Source of the DNA: Prevotella sp.
GTDB taxonomy: Bacteria; Bacteroidota; Bacteroidia; Bacteroidales; Bacteroidaceae
DNA: 64,000 bases
Assembly (NCBI GenBank): GCA_017554105.1
Contig: JAFZIY010000026.1
Coordinates: 62,001-126,000, forward strand
Direction: 5' to 3'
Position 1 is the first letter of the stretch. Each line of letters opens with the position of its first letter. The notes beneath the pieces are model-generated. The model saw only the letters and a list, made by a program, of their open reading frames with translations, did no database searches and was not told the origin of the DNA. Of the stretch, positions 15,617 through 23,944 are shown one piece after another. The translations under genes and the position numbers were made by a program.

Positions 15617-16216
15617 ATGGCTGGAACAAAACAAATTAAAACGGCATTGGTATCAGTTTTCCATAAGGATGGACTTGACGAACTGCTTGCCAAACTGAAT
15701 GCAGAAGGAGTGAAGTTTTTATCGACTGGTGGAACACAGAAGTTCATCGAGTCGCTGGGTTATGAATGTCAGACGGTGGAAAGCGTCACATCCTATCCAT
15801 CAATTCTCGGCGGTAGAGTGAAGACTCTGCACCCGAAAATATTCGGCGGAATACTGGCACGCCGCGACAACGAGGGCGACAAGGAACAGATGAAGAAATA
15901 TGAGATTCCTGAGATTGACCTCGTCATCGTTGACCTTTATCCATTCGAGCAGACTGTTGCAGATGCTTCAAGCAGCGAGCAGGACATCATCGAGAAGATC
16001 GACATCGGTGGTATCTCGCTGATTCGTGCTGCCGCAAAGAATTTCGCAGATGTCGTTATCGTACCAAGCAAGGCTCAGTATGGCGAACTTCTCGACATTC
16101 TCAACAAGCAGGGAGCAGAGACAACGCGCGTGCAGCGCCGCGACTTCGCCTGCAAGGCATTCGGTGTGAGCAGCCACTACGACACGGCTATCAACGCATG
16201 GTTTGCCAAGAGCTAA
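15617..16216 (+). CDS. purH: Stand-alone IMP cyclohydrolase (N-terminal PurH domain only)
   Basis: The ATG at 15617 gives 199 residues. It closes the ring of FAICAR to make IMP, the last step of purine synthesis. The MGS-like fold is intact: ALVSVFHKDGLDELL, FLSTGGTQKFIESLGY, the ILGGRVKTLHPKIFGGILAR signature, DLYPFEQTV and GGISLIRAAAKNFADV. It stops at the normal domain junction (FGVSSHYDTAINAWFAKS), so the AICAR transformylase half of the usual roughly 510-residue PurH is absent. That step must be encoded elsewhere. It leads into mreB. Confidence 0.92.
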   Translation: MAGTKQIKTALVSVFHKDGLDELLAKLNAEGVKFLSTGGTQKFIESLGYECQTVESVTSYPSILGGRVKTLHPKIFGGILARRDNEGDKEQMKKYEIPEIDLVIVDLYPFEQTVADASSSEQDIIEKIDIGGISLIRAAAKNFADVVIVPSKAQYGELLDILNKQGAETTRVQRRDFACKAFGVSSHYDTAINAWFAKS

Positions 16217-16229
16217 ACGCTCTGGAAGC

Positions 16230-16280
16230 CTAGAGAAATCTAGATTATCTAGAAACTCTAGACCATCTAGGACAATCTAG
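16230..16280. repeat. Six phased CTAG motifs between purH and mreB
   Basis: CTAG at 16230, 16240, 16249, 16258, 16267 and 16277, intervals 10, 9, 9, 9, 10 bp, with units such as AAATCTAGAT and ACCATCTAGG. A degenerate 9-10-bp tandem repeat. Confidence 0.85.
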
Positions 16281-16333
16281 CAAAGAAAAGAAATCAAAGA
16301 GAAATAGTTTCGATTTAAAATTTTTATAAAGAT

Positions 16334-17359
16334 ATGGGATTTTTTTCATTCATCCAGGAAATAGCAATGGACCTTGGTACCGCCAACACCATCATTATCA
16401 GTGATGATAAGATCGTGGTTGACGAGCCATCAGTGGTTGCATTGGACCGCCGCACCGACAAGATGATTGCGGTGGGCGAGAGAGCAAAGATGATGTACGA
16501 GAAGACGCACGAGAACATCCGCACCATACGTCCGCTTCGCGACGGTGTGATTGCCGACTTCTCTGCCTGCGAGCAGATGATGCGCGGACTGATCAAGATG
16601 GTTCACTCGGGACGTCGTTTCTTCGGTTCACCATCGCTGCGCATGGTAATCGGTGTGCCTTCAGGCTCTACCGAAGTTGAACTGCGCGCCGTACGCGACT
16701 CTGCAGAGCATGCAGACGGTCGTGACGTTTACCTTATCTTCGAGCCTATGGCTGCTGCCATAGGTATTGGCATCGACGTCGAGGCTCCCGAAGGAAACAT
16801 GATTGTTGACATCGGTGGTGGTAGCACCGAGATTGCAGTCATCTCACTGGGCGGTATCGTGAGCAACAACTCTATCCGCGTGGCAGGTGACGAACTGACA
16901 AGCGACATCCAGGAATACATGAGTCGCCAGCATAACGTGAAGGTCAGCGAGCGTATGGCCGAGCGTATCAAGATAAACGTTGGCTCTGCCCTCACCGACC
17001 TTGGCGACGAGGCACCTGAGGACTATGTTGTTCACGGTCCTAACCGTATTACCGCACTGCCAATGGAGGTACCTGTATGCTATCAGGAGATTGCACACTG
17101 CATTGACAAGACAATCGCAAAGATTGAGAATGCAGTGCTGTCAGCACTCGAGGCAACACCACCAGAGCTTTATGCCGACATCGTGAAGAACGGTATCTAC
17201 CTCACTGGTGGCGGTGCTTTGCTGCGCGGTCTCGACAAGCGTCTCACCGACAAGATCAACATTCAGTTCCATATCGCAGAGGACCCATTGCACAGTGTGG
17301 CAAAGGGTGCTGGCATCGCACTGAAGAACGTTGACCGCTTCTCATTCCTGATGAGATAA
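16334..17359 (+). CDS. mreB: Rod shape-determining protein MreB
   Basis: A 341-residue bacterial actin that polymerises under the inner membrane and positions the elongation machinery. Actin-fold signatures: phosphate-1 loop MDLGTANTIII (about residues 12-22), IRPLRDGVIADF, the EPMAAAIGIGIDV segment, phosphate-2 loop VDIGGGSTEIAVIS (about 157-170) and the adenosine motif YLTGGGALLRGLD (about 288-300). The N-terminus MGFFSFIQE is a likely membrane-binding amphipathic helix. It is the first shape gene in a five-gene run, with mreC 75 bp downstream across a TTAGGAGTT-type repeat. Confidence 0.98.
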   Translation: MGFFSFIQEIAMDLGTANTIIISDDKIVVDEPSVVALDRRTDKMIAVGERAKMMYEKTHENIRTIRPLRDGVIADFSACEQMMRGLIKMVHSGRRFFGSPSLRMVIGVPSGSTEVELRAVRDSAEHADGRDVYLIFEPMAAAIGIGIDVEAPEGNMIVDIGGGSTEIAVISLGGIVSNNSIRVAGDELTSDIQEYMSRQHNVKVSERMAERIKINVGSALTDLGDEAPEDYVVHGPNRITALPMEVPVCYQEIAHCIDKTIAKIENAVLSALEATPPELYADIVKNGIYLTGGGALLRGLDKRLTDKINIQFHIAEDPLHSVAKGAGIALKNVDRFSFLMR

Positions 17360-17363
17360 CCCT

Positions 17364-17434
17364 AAGTTAGGAGTTGGAAATTAGGAGTTAGAAGTTAAAA
17401 TCTAGGAGTGAGGAGTTAGAAGTTAGGAGTTTAG
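17364..17434. repeat. TTAGGAGTT-type tandem repeat between mreB and mreC
   Basis: About eight degenerate 8-9-bp units (TTAGGAGT, TAGAAGTT, CTAGGAGTG, AGGAGTTAG) fill the whole gap up to the mreC ATG. The AGGAG cores could also act as ribosome-binding-like sequences. Confidence 0.85.
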
Positions 17435-18301
17435 ATGAATAACCTGTGGGCTTTTCTGGTTAAGTATAACCATTGGCTACTATTTGTTGTGCTGGAAGTG
17501 GTGAGCTTTGTGCTCCTCTTCCAGTTCAACAGCTATCATGGTAGCGTTTGGTTTACGTCAGCAAATGTCGTGACAGGCAAACTCAACGAGGCGAATGCCT
17601 CAGTGGAGTCGTTCCTCAGCATGGGTAAGATGAACGAGCAGCTGACACTGCGCAACGTCTATCTGGAACGTCAGGTGCAGCAACTCTCTGAGATGCTGAC
17701 ACGCGAGAAAGACGACTCTGCCCTGCTGCAAAGCACTCAGGTGCAACTGCTCGACCAGTATCGGCTCATCCCTGCAAAGGTGGTAAGCAACTCCGTGAAC
17801 AAAAGAGACAACCTGATTACCATCGACAAGGGCAGCGTCGACGGCATTCATCCCGACATGGGAGTGGTGAGCGGTACGGGAGTCGTGGGTGTGGTATATC
17901 TTGTATCACCGCACTACAGCGTAATCATTCCCGTACTCAATGTTCATTCCAACATCAGCGTGATGATTGCCGAACGCGGGTATTTCGGTGTATTGCGCTG
18001 GGAAGGCGGAAATAGCAAGATGGCCTTTGTTGACGACATCCCACGTCATGCCCGCTTCAATGGCGGCGATGACATCGTAACGAGTGGTTACTCGGCACTG
18101 TTCCCTCCTGGAGTACATGTGGGAAAGATACACCGCACATACAACTCCCCTGACGGAATGTCGTATCGACTGAGCATTAATCTCGCCACAGACTTCGGCA
18201 ATCTGCGTGATGTGTGCGTGATAAACGATGCCAAACTGCAAGAGCGAGTGAATCTGATGCGAAGCGCACAAGATTCTATCCATACCGTGACCAGGAATTA
18301 A
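17435..18301 (+). CDS. mreC: Rod shape-determining protein MreC
   Basis: A 288-residue periplasmic scaffold linking MreB and PBP2. One N-terminal membrane helix (about residues 13-30, WLLFVVLEVVSFVLLF), a coiled coil (about 60-95, NEQLTLRNVYLERQVQQLSE), then the beta-barrel MreC core: IPAKVVSNSVNKRDNLITID, KGSVDGIHPDMGVVSGTGVV and GYSALFPPGVHVGKI. The gene order mreB-mreC-mreD-mrdA-rodA confirms the call. Confidence 0.97.
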   Translation: MNNLWAFLVKYNHWLLFVVLEVVSFVLLFQFNSYHGSVWFTSANVVTGKLNEANASVESFLSMGKMNEQLTLRNVYLERQVQQLSEMLTREKDDSALLQSTQVQLLDQYRLIPAKVVSNSVNKRDNLITIDKGSVDGIHPDMGVVSGTGVVGVVYLVSPHYSVIIPVLNVHSNISVMIAERGYFGVLRWEGGNSKMAFVDDIPRHARFNGGDDIVTSGYSALFPPGVHVGKIHRTYNSPDGMSYRLSINLATDFGNLRDVCVINDAKLQERVNLMRSAQDSIHTVTRN

Positions 18302-18310
18302 CGCAAGGTA

Positions 18311-18808
18311 ATGGCAACAGATACTCTAAGAAGAATCATACTGTTCATAGTGCTGTGTCTGGTTCAGGGACTGGTACTCAACCACATAAACCTGTTTGGT
18401 TATGCCACTCCCCTGCTCTACGTCTATATGGCACTGACATTCCCCCGCGGTTATCCGCGATGGGCCATTCTGCTTTGGTGTTTCTTCCTTGGCCTGAGTG
18501 TTGACACGTTCACGAACACTCCCGGCGTAGCGGCTGCATCGATGACACTTGTGGGACTGCTCCAGCCTTTTGTTCTTGAGCTCTTCATGCAGCGCGACAG
18601 CGAGGAGAACTTCAAGCCTACACTTATGAACCTGGGCTATGTGTCGTATATCTACTATATGCTCCTGCTATTGTCAATATATTGCATCGCCTACTATTCC
18701 ATTGAGATGTTCACGTTCTTCAACTGGCTACAGTGGGTTGAATGCGTGGTAGGTAGCCTGCTCATTACTTCTGTTTTGGTGTTCGTCATCGAGCACATGA
18801 GACGCTAA
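18311..18808 (+). CDS. mreD: Rod shape-determining protein MreD
   Basis: A 165-residue integral membrane protein, about five helices (IILFIVLCLVQGLVLNHINL, ILLWCFFLGLSVDTFT, YIYYMLLLLSIYCIAYY, LLITSVLVFVIEHM). The motif LGLSVDTFTNTPG, with a conserved Asp in a membrane segment, is typical for MreD. It starts 9 bp after mreC. It acts with MreC in the elongasome; its exact activity is unknown. Confidence 0.92.
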   Translation: MATDTLRRIILFIVLCLVQGLVLNHINLFGYATPLLYVYMALTFPRGYPRWAILLWCFFLGLSVDTFTNTPGVAAASMTLVGLLQPFVLELFMQRDSEENFKPTLMNLGYVSYIYYMLLLLSIYCIAYYSIEMFTFFNWLQWVECVVGSLLITSVLVFVIEHMRR

Positions 18809-18866
18809 AGGTTTATGTTTTTCTATGGTGCCAGGACAATAAACGGCACACGTGACTGTCATTAGG

Positions 18867-20717
18867 ATGAAAGATTTCGGACTGGAATACCGCAAATACG
18901 TTATCGGCGGGGTGGCAATTCTCATTGTTGTCATCTATATCATACGTCTGTTTTCTCTCCAGATAATGAGTGACGACTACAAGAAGAACGCCGACAGTAA
19001 TGCATTCCTGAAGAAAATAGACTATCCAGCACGTGGCAGCATAACCGACCGTACGGGTAAACTGCTCGTATACAACCAGCCCGCCTACGACATAATGGTG
19101 ATTATGAACGAGGAAGCGGGAAGGGTTGACACCGCCGACTTCTGCAATGCCCTGGGTATAACCGAGGAGTATTACGCCAAGAGGATGGCGGAGATAAAAG
19201 ACCGCAACAAGAATCCTGGCTACAGCAGGTTCACGCAGCAGATATTCATGTCGCAGCTCTCGGAGGAGGAGTTCAGCATCTTCCGTGAGAAACTGTATCG
19301 ATTCCCCGGCTTCTACATCCAAAAGAGAAGCATCAGACAATACCAGTATCCTTACGCCGCACATGTTCTCGGCGATGTGGCAGAGGTATCACCGAGTGAC
19401 ATTGAGGAAGACGACTACTACCAGAGTGGCGACTACATCGGCAAACTGGGTGTGGAACGCTCATACGAGAAGGAGTTGCGCGGCGAGAAGGGAGTGCAGA
19501 TATTGCTGCGCGATGCACACGGAAGGATAAAAGGACGCTATCAGGACGGTAAGTTCGACCGGAAACCCGTAGCAGGAAAAGACGTCACACTGAGCATCGA
19601 TGTCGAACTGCAAGCACTGGGTGAGCGACTGATGGAGGGCAAGATAGGAAGTATCGTGGCTATAGAGCCCAGCACGGGAGAGATTCTGTGCATGGTATCG
19701 TCACCGACATACGACCCACGACTAATGGTTGGACGACAGCGCGGTAAGATGCACCAGGCAATGCAGCGCGACCCATGGAAGCCATTGCTCAACCGTGCCA
19801 TAATGGGACAGTATCCTCCGGGATCCACATTCAAGACCTCGCAGGGACTGACATTCCTCACCGAAGGCATCATTACGCCAGAGACAACGTACCCATGTCA
19901 TCGTGGATTCCTATACAAAGGACTGCGTGTGGGATGTCACGGACATGGTTCGCCATTGCCCCTGATACCTGCCATAAGTACCTCATGCAACGGTTATTTC
20001 TGTTGGGGACTCTACCACATGCTGTCAAACCGCACTAAATACAAGTCGGTGCAGGAAGCCATGAACACATGGCGCGACTACATGGTGAGCATGGGATTCG
20101 GATATAAACTGGGCGTTGACCTTCCCGGTGAGAAGCGCGGACTGATACCTAATGCCGACTTCTACGACAACGCTTACAAGAAAGACTGGAGCGGACTGAC
20201 GATTATCAGTATTGCCATCGGACAGGGAGAGGTGAACCTCACGCCGCTTCAGATTGCCAACCTCGGAGCAACGATAGCCAACCGTGGTTATTACATCACG
20301 CCACATGTGGTGAAAGCGGTGAAGGGACAGCCTCTTGACAAGAAATACAAAGAGAAACACGTCACCAAGGCTGCACCCTCTGCCTACGACTATATTGTGA
20401 GAGGTATGCGCAGTTCGGTAATGGGAGGAACGTGCCACTCGGCAAACCGCAGCGACTATGAGGTATGCGGAAAGACCGGAACGGCACAGAACCGCGGTCA
20501 CGACCACTCGGTGTTCATGGGCTTTGCTCCAATGAACAACCCCAAGATAGCCATCGCCGTGTATGTGGAGAACGGCGGTTTCGGTGCCACATTCGGCGTT
20601 CCTATCGGTGCGCTGATGATGGAGAAATATATTAACGGGAAACTTTCAGACGGCTCTGAGGCAAGGGCAAGGGCAATGCAGAGCAGACATGTAGCTTATG
20701 GTTCGACAGACAGATAA
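18867..20717 (+). CDS. mrdA: Penicillin-binding protein 2 (elongation transpeptidase)
   Basis: Class B PBP that cross-links side-wall peptidoglycan. The ATG at 18867 (MKDFGLEYRKY) gives 616 residues; a GTG 15 bp earlier is also possible. Domains: membrane helix at about residues 14-33, dimerisation domain beginning ARGSITDRTGKLLVYN, and transpeptidase domain from about 230. Active-site motifs: SxxK in PPGSTFKTSQ, SxN as STSCNGYF and KTG in CGKTGTAQN. Its 3' end overlaps rodA by 20 bp, so the glycosyltransferase partner is coupled to it. Confidence 0.97.
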   Translation: MKDFGLEYRKYVIGGVAILIVVIYIIRLFSLQIMSDDYKKNADSNAFLKKIDYPARGSITDRTGKLLVYNQPAYDIMVIMNEEAGRVDTADFCNALGITEEYYAKRMAEIKDRNKNPGYSRFTQQIFMSQLSEEEFSIFREKLYRFPGFYIQKRSIRQYQYPYAAHVLGDVAEVSPSDIEEDDYYQSGDYIGKLGVERSYEKELRGEKGVQILLRDAHGRIKGRYQDGKFDRKPVAGKDVTLSIDVELQALGERLMEGKIGSIVAIEPSTGEILCMVSSPTYDPRLMVGRQRGKMHQAMQRDPWKPLLNRAIMGQYPPGSTFKTSQGLTFLTEGIITPETTYPCHRGFLYKGLRVGCHGHGSPLPLIPAISTSCNGYFCWGLYHMLSNRTKYKSVQEAMNTWRDYMVSMGFGYKLGVDLPGEKRGLIPNADFYDNAYKKDWSGLTIISIAIGQGEVNLTPLQIANLGATIANRGYYITPHVVKAVKGQPLDKKYKEKHVTKAAPSAYDYIVRGMRSSVMGGTCHSANRSDYEVCGKTGTAQNRGHDHSVFMGFAPMNNPKIAIAVYVENGGFGATFGVPIGALMMEKYINGKLSDGSEARARAMQSRHVAYGSTDR

Positions 20718-22167
20718 TCAGCCGGGCGTACTTCGCTCGATAGACTGGATAACGATTGTTATCTATCTGGCACTCCTCGTTTTCGGATGGGTGAGTGTCT
20801 GCGGTGCGAGCTATACCTACGGCGACACGGATATCTTCAACCTCAGTTCACGCTCTGGTATGCAGATTATCTGGATTGGCACATCAATATTCATTGGACT
20901 GGTGTTGCTGCTGCTCGACGACCGCTTCTACGACACGTTCTCCTATGTCATCTATGCGGCACTCCTGCTGTTGCTTTTCGCCACGATATTCAATCCCCAC
21001 GAGATAAAAGGTTCGCGCTCGTGGCTCGTTCTGGGACCACTGCGACTGCAACCTGCCGAGTTCGCGAAGTTTGCCACCGCGCTTGCGGTGGCGAAACTGA
21101 TGTCCACCTACGGTTACGACATACACAAATGGAAACACTTCGCGGCGGCATGCGTCATCATCTTCACCCCGATGCTCTTCATCGTGGCACAGAAAGAGAC
21201 TGGTTCAGCACTGGTATATCTCGCCTTTTTCCTGATGTTCTATCGCGAAGGAATGCCGGGAAGTATACTCTTCACCGCCGTGGCTTTGGTGCTATACTTT
21301 GTCATTGGCATAAAGTTTGAGGACGTGTTGCTATGGGAAGGACACACCTCGGTGGGTAAGTTTGTGGTATTGCTTGCCGTTCAGATATTCACATCGTTGA
21401 TGATTTACTCAAACACCGGCAACGTGCAACAGATGAAGACGGCACTCTACTACTGCCTTGGAGGCACTGTTCTAGCACTTCTGTTCTCCACTTTCGTCAT
21501 TCCTTTCGATGTCGTATGGGTTCAGTTAGTGCTTTGCGGACTCCTCATCGGCTATGTTCTCTTCCTATGGATGAGCAGCCGTATGCTGACGTATGGGTAT
21601 ATTCTTGCCTTTGCCATCGGTTCGATAGTGTTTTTCTATTCTGCCGACTACGTTCTCGGCAATGTGCTTCAGGAACACCAGCGAACACGTATTGAGGTGC
21701 TTCTCGGACTGAAAGAAGACCTTGCTGGTGCAGGATATAATGTTCATCAGAGTGAGATTGCCATCGGCTCGGGCGGCTTGCAGGGCAAGGGATTCCTCAA
21801 TGGCACACAGACAAAACTGAAATATGTGCCTGAACAAGACACCGACTTCATTTTCTGTACCGTAGGAGAGGAAGAGGGATTCATCGGTTCGGCTACCGTA
21901 CTACTGCTGTTCCTTGCGTTGATTCTGCGACTTATAAAACTTGCTGAGCGACAACCGTTCCGCTTTGGACGAGTCTATGGCTATTGCGTATTGAGTATTT
22001 TCCTATTCCATGTATTCATTAATGTAGGAATGGTGCTGGGACTGACACCGGTTATCGGTATCCCACTACCCTTCTTCAGTTACGGTGGTTCGTCGCTATG
22101 GGGTTTCACCTTCCTTTTGTTTATCTTCCTCAGGATTGACGCGGGCCGTAACTTGATAAGAGAATAG
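20698..22167 (+). CDS. rodA: Peptidoglycan glycosyltransferase RodA (SEDS family)
   Basis: A 489-residue polytopic membrane enzyme that polymerises lipid II with PBP2. About ten or more helices. SEDS signatures: SRSWLVLGPLRLQPAEFAKF (about residues 107-126), QKETGSALVYLAFF, and the C-terminal GLTPVIGIPLPFFSYGGSS. A larger than usual loop and extra helices in the middle (about 220-320) make it longer than the roughly 370-430 residues of proteobacterial RodA. It is last in the shape operon and converges on gldH with a 9-bp gap. Confidence 0.97.
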   Translation: MVRQTDNQPGVLRSIDWITIVIYLALLVFGWVSVCGASYTYGDTDIFNLSSRSGMQIIWIGTSIFIGLVLLLLDDRFYDTFSYVIYAALLLLLFATIFNPHEIKGSRSWLVLGPLRLQPAEFAKFATALAVAKLMSTYGYDIHKWKHFAAACVIIFTPMLFIVAQKETGSALVYLAFFLMFYREGMPGSILFTAVALVLYFVIGIKFEDVLLWEGHTSVGKFVVLLAVQIFTSLMIYSNTGNVQQMKTALYYCLGGTVLALLFSTFVIPFDVVWVQLVLCGLLIGYVLFLWMSSRMLTYGYILAFAIGSIVFFYSADYVLGNVLQEHQRTRIEVLLGLKEDLAGAGYNVHQSEIAIGSGGLQGKGFLNGTQTKLKYVPEQDTDFIFCTVGEEEGFIGSATVLLLFLALILRLIKLAERQPFRFGRVYGYCVLSIFLFHVFINVGMVLGLTPVIGIPLPFFSYGGSSLWGFTFLLFIFLRIDAGRNLIRE

Positions 22168-22176
22168 GACGTTTCG

Positions 22177-22641
22177 TTAGTTTCGAGTCACTTTAATTCC
22201 GATGTCGGCAATGCCCGGAAGAATCTCACGCTTCATGTTATGACGCACGTTGATTTGCAATGAGTCGCCGGCATTAAGCCTGAGGTGTGTCAAGGGAAAA
22301 TCGTATTCATAGAAACCTATGCCACGACCTTTCACATTACCCTCCATATCCACGACACTACAGTTTAAAGTGTCGCTGACATGTCGTCTGCCAGGAAAAA
22401 CCGTCTGGTCAACAATAAGGGTGAGTCCTGTGAAAGGGTACTCGCTATTGAGACGCATGCTGACATCCTCACGATAGCCACCTGCTGACGTCAGGGCAGG
22501 CACAGAGAACTTCAGCGTATCATTCCGCTCCCAACCCGAAATCGGAGTGGGTTCGAAATGATGATACACCGTTGACGTGTCACAGGCGACGAACACCAGT
22601 GACAACAAGGCTATCAAGAACAATGAGATGTTTCTCTGCAT
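22177..22641 (-). CDS. gldH: Gliding-motility-associated lipoprotein GldH
   Basis: A 154-residue lipoprotein with signal MQRNISLFLIALLSLVFVAC and lipobox ending VAC-D. The GldH pattern is seen in STVYHHFEPTPISGWERNDT, LRLNSEYPFTGLTLIVDQTV and the ending LPGIADIGIKVTRN. In gliding Flavobacteria GldH is needed for motility, but homologues are common in non-gliding Bacteroidales, where the role is unclear. It is last in the metF-holB-ricT-gldH string. Confidence 0.9.
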   Translation of the reverse strand: MQRNISLFLIALLSLVFVACDTSTVYHHFEPTPISGWERNDTLKFSVPALTSAGGYREDVSMRLNSEYPFTGLTLIVDQTVFPGRRHVSDTLNCSVVDMEGNVKGRGIGFYEYDFPLTHLRLNAGDSLQINVRHNMKREILPGIADIGIKVTRN

Positions 22642-22658
22642 GCCGTTATAGAAAGACT

Positions 22659-23897
22659 TTACGATTCTTGCTTTGGTCTCTGTTCCGCATTGGGACGCTG
22701 CTGTGAATGCTGGTAATGGCGATGGTCTCTGTCATCCCTTGGTCTCGAGCCCTTCCGCGCGTTCTGCTGACGCTGTTGCTGACCTGCACCCTGCTGTCGC
22801 TGTCCCTTGTTCTTTTTCTTCTTGCGGGTTTTATCGAAGCGTGTGACGTCGCCCTCAAACATATCTACAGGCTTGCCATTGTCCTGCTGGTCGCCATCCT
22901 CAGAGAGTGTGAGAGGTTTCTCTCCACGTTTGTTCATCTCCACTATCTGCAGGGCACGCTGACCGGATATCGTCTCAAGATTGGCAGCAAGGCGCTTGTC
23001 GGTAGAATAAGTGACCATACCGGCAAGGATATCGCTCTTGAAGAAATAATAGTCGGCATCCTGAGTCTGGAGAATCATCTCCCTGCTTGGCAACTTACGG
23101 CTTGCCTCAATGTAATCGTCAACCTCATAGTTAAGACAACACTTCAGTTTGGCACACATTCCCGCCAGTTTCTGCGGATTGAGCGAGATGTCCTGGAATC
23201 GTGCCACATTGGTACTGACGCTGCTGAAGTTCTTCATCCATGTAGCACAACAGAGTTCACGGCCACAAGGACCAGTGCCACCGATGCGGCCGGCCTCCTG
23301 TCGGGCACCTATTTGCTTCATCTCTATCCTCACATGAAACGTTGCGGCAAGGTCCTTTATGAGTTGGCGGAAGTCCACGCGTTCATCAGCGATATAGAAG
23401 AATATTGCCTTGTTTCCATCACCCTGATACTCCACGTCGCCAATCTTCATGTCGAGTCCAAGATTCTTTGCTATCTGACGACTCTGTATCATCGTGTCGT
23501 GCTCACGACTCTTTGCCTCACGATACTTCTCCATATCCACCTGCTTTGCAAGACGGTAGATGCGCTTTATATCGTCGGCTGACTTCAGGCTGGCCTTCTT
23601 CACCTGCATCTTAACGAGTCGTCCTGTAAGCGTCACCACTCCGATGTCGTGCCCGGGACTCGCCTCCACTGCCACGATGTCGCCCTTCTTCAGGTCGAGA
23701 TGATAAATGTTGTGGTAATATCCCTTGCGGGTATTCTTGAACTGCACCTCCACGAGGTCGGTATCTTCGTCAATGCCAGGCACGTCGGCAAGCCAGTCGT
23801 AGGTATTCAACTGATGGTCTTGCCGCCCGCATCCCTTTCTGCAGAGTCCGCGGTCGGTGTCGGTGGATATCTTGAATTGCATGTTCTTAAAGTCCAT
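22659..23897 (-). CDS. ricT: PSP1-domain regulatory protein RicT/YaaT-like
   Basis: A 412-residue protein. The PSP1 domain spans about residues 20-290: DTDLVEVQFKNTRKGYYHN, GDIVAVEASPGHDIGVVTLT, then RQEAGRIGGTGPCGRELCCA and the Cys-rich KLAGMCAKLKCCLNYEVDDY. Two Cys clusters fit the Fe-S binding reported for Bacillus RicT; an N-terminal CRKGCGR adds more Cys. The last 60 residues are a basic, Gln/Arg-rich disordered tail, an extension not needed by the domain. In Bacteroidota the gene is routinely beside holB and gldH. Its role here is unknown; in Bacillus it affects RNA processing. Confidence 0.92.
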   Translation of the reverse strand: MDFKNMQFKISTDTDRGLCRKGCGRQDHQLNTYDWLADVPGIDEDTDLVEVQFKNTRKGYYHNIYHLDLKKGDIVAVEASPGHDIGVVTLTGRLVKMQVKKASLKSADDIKRIYRLAKQVDMEKYREAKSREHDTMIQSRQIAKNLGLDMKIGDVEYQGDGNKAIFFYIADERVDFRQLIKDLAATFHVRIEMKQIGARQEAGRIGGTGPCGRELCCATWMKNFSSVSTNVARFQDISLNPQKLAGMCAKLKCCLNYEVDDYIEASRKLPSREMILQTQDADYYFFKSDILAGMVTYSTDKRLAANLETISGQRALQIVEMNKRGEKPLTLSEDGDQQDNGKPVDMFEGDVTRFDKTRKKKKNKGQRQQGAGQQQRQQNARKGSRPRDDRDHRHYQHSQQRPNAEQRPKQES

Positions 23898-23944
23898 ATC
23901 TTTATTGTCTGTTTATTTAGTAGTTATAGATTAGGAATCGGACG

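Noticed and set aside
15617-16216. purH as a truncated pseudogene
   Set aside because: The frame ends at the natural domain boundary and no transformylase remnant follows, so a single-domain gene is more likely.
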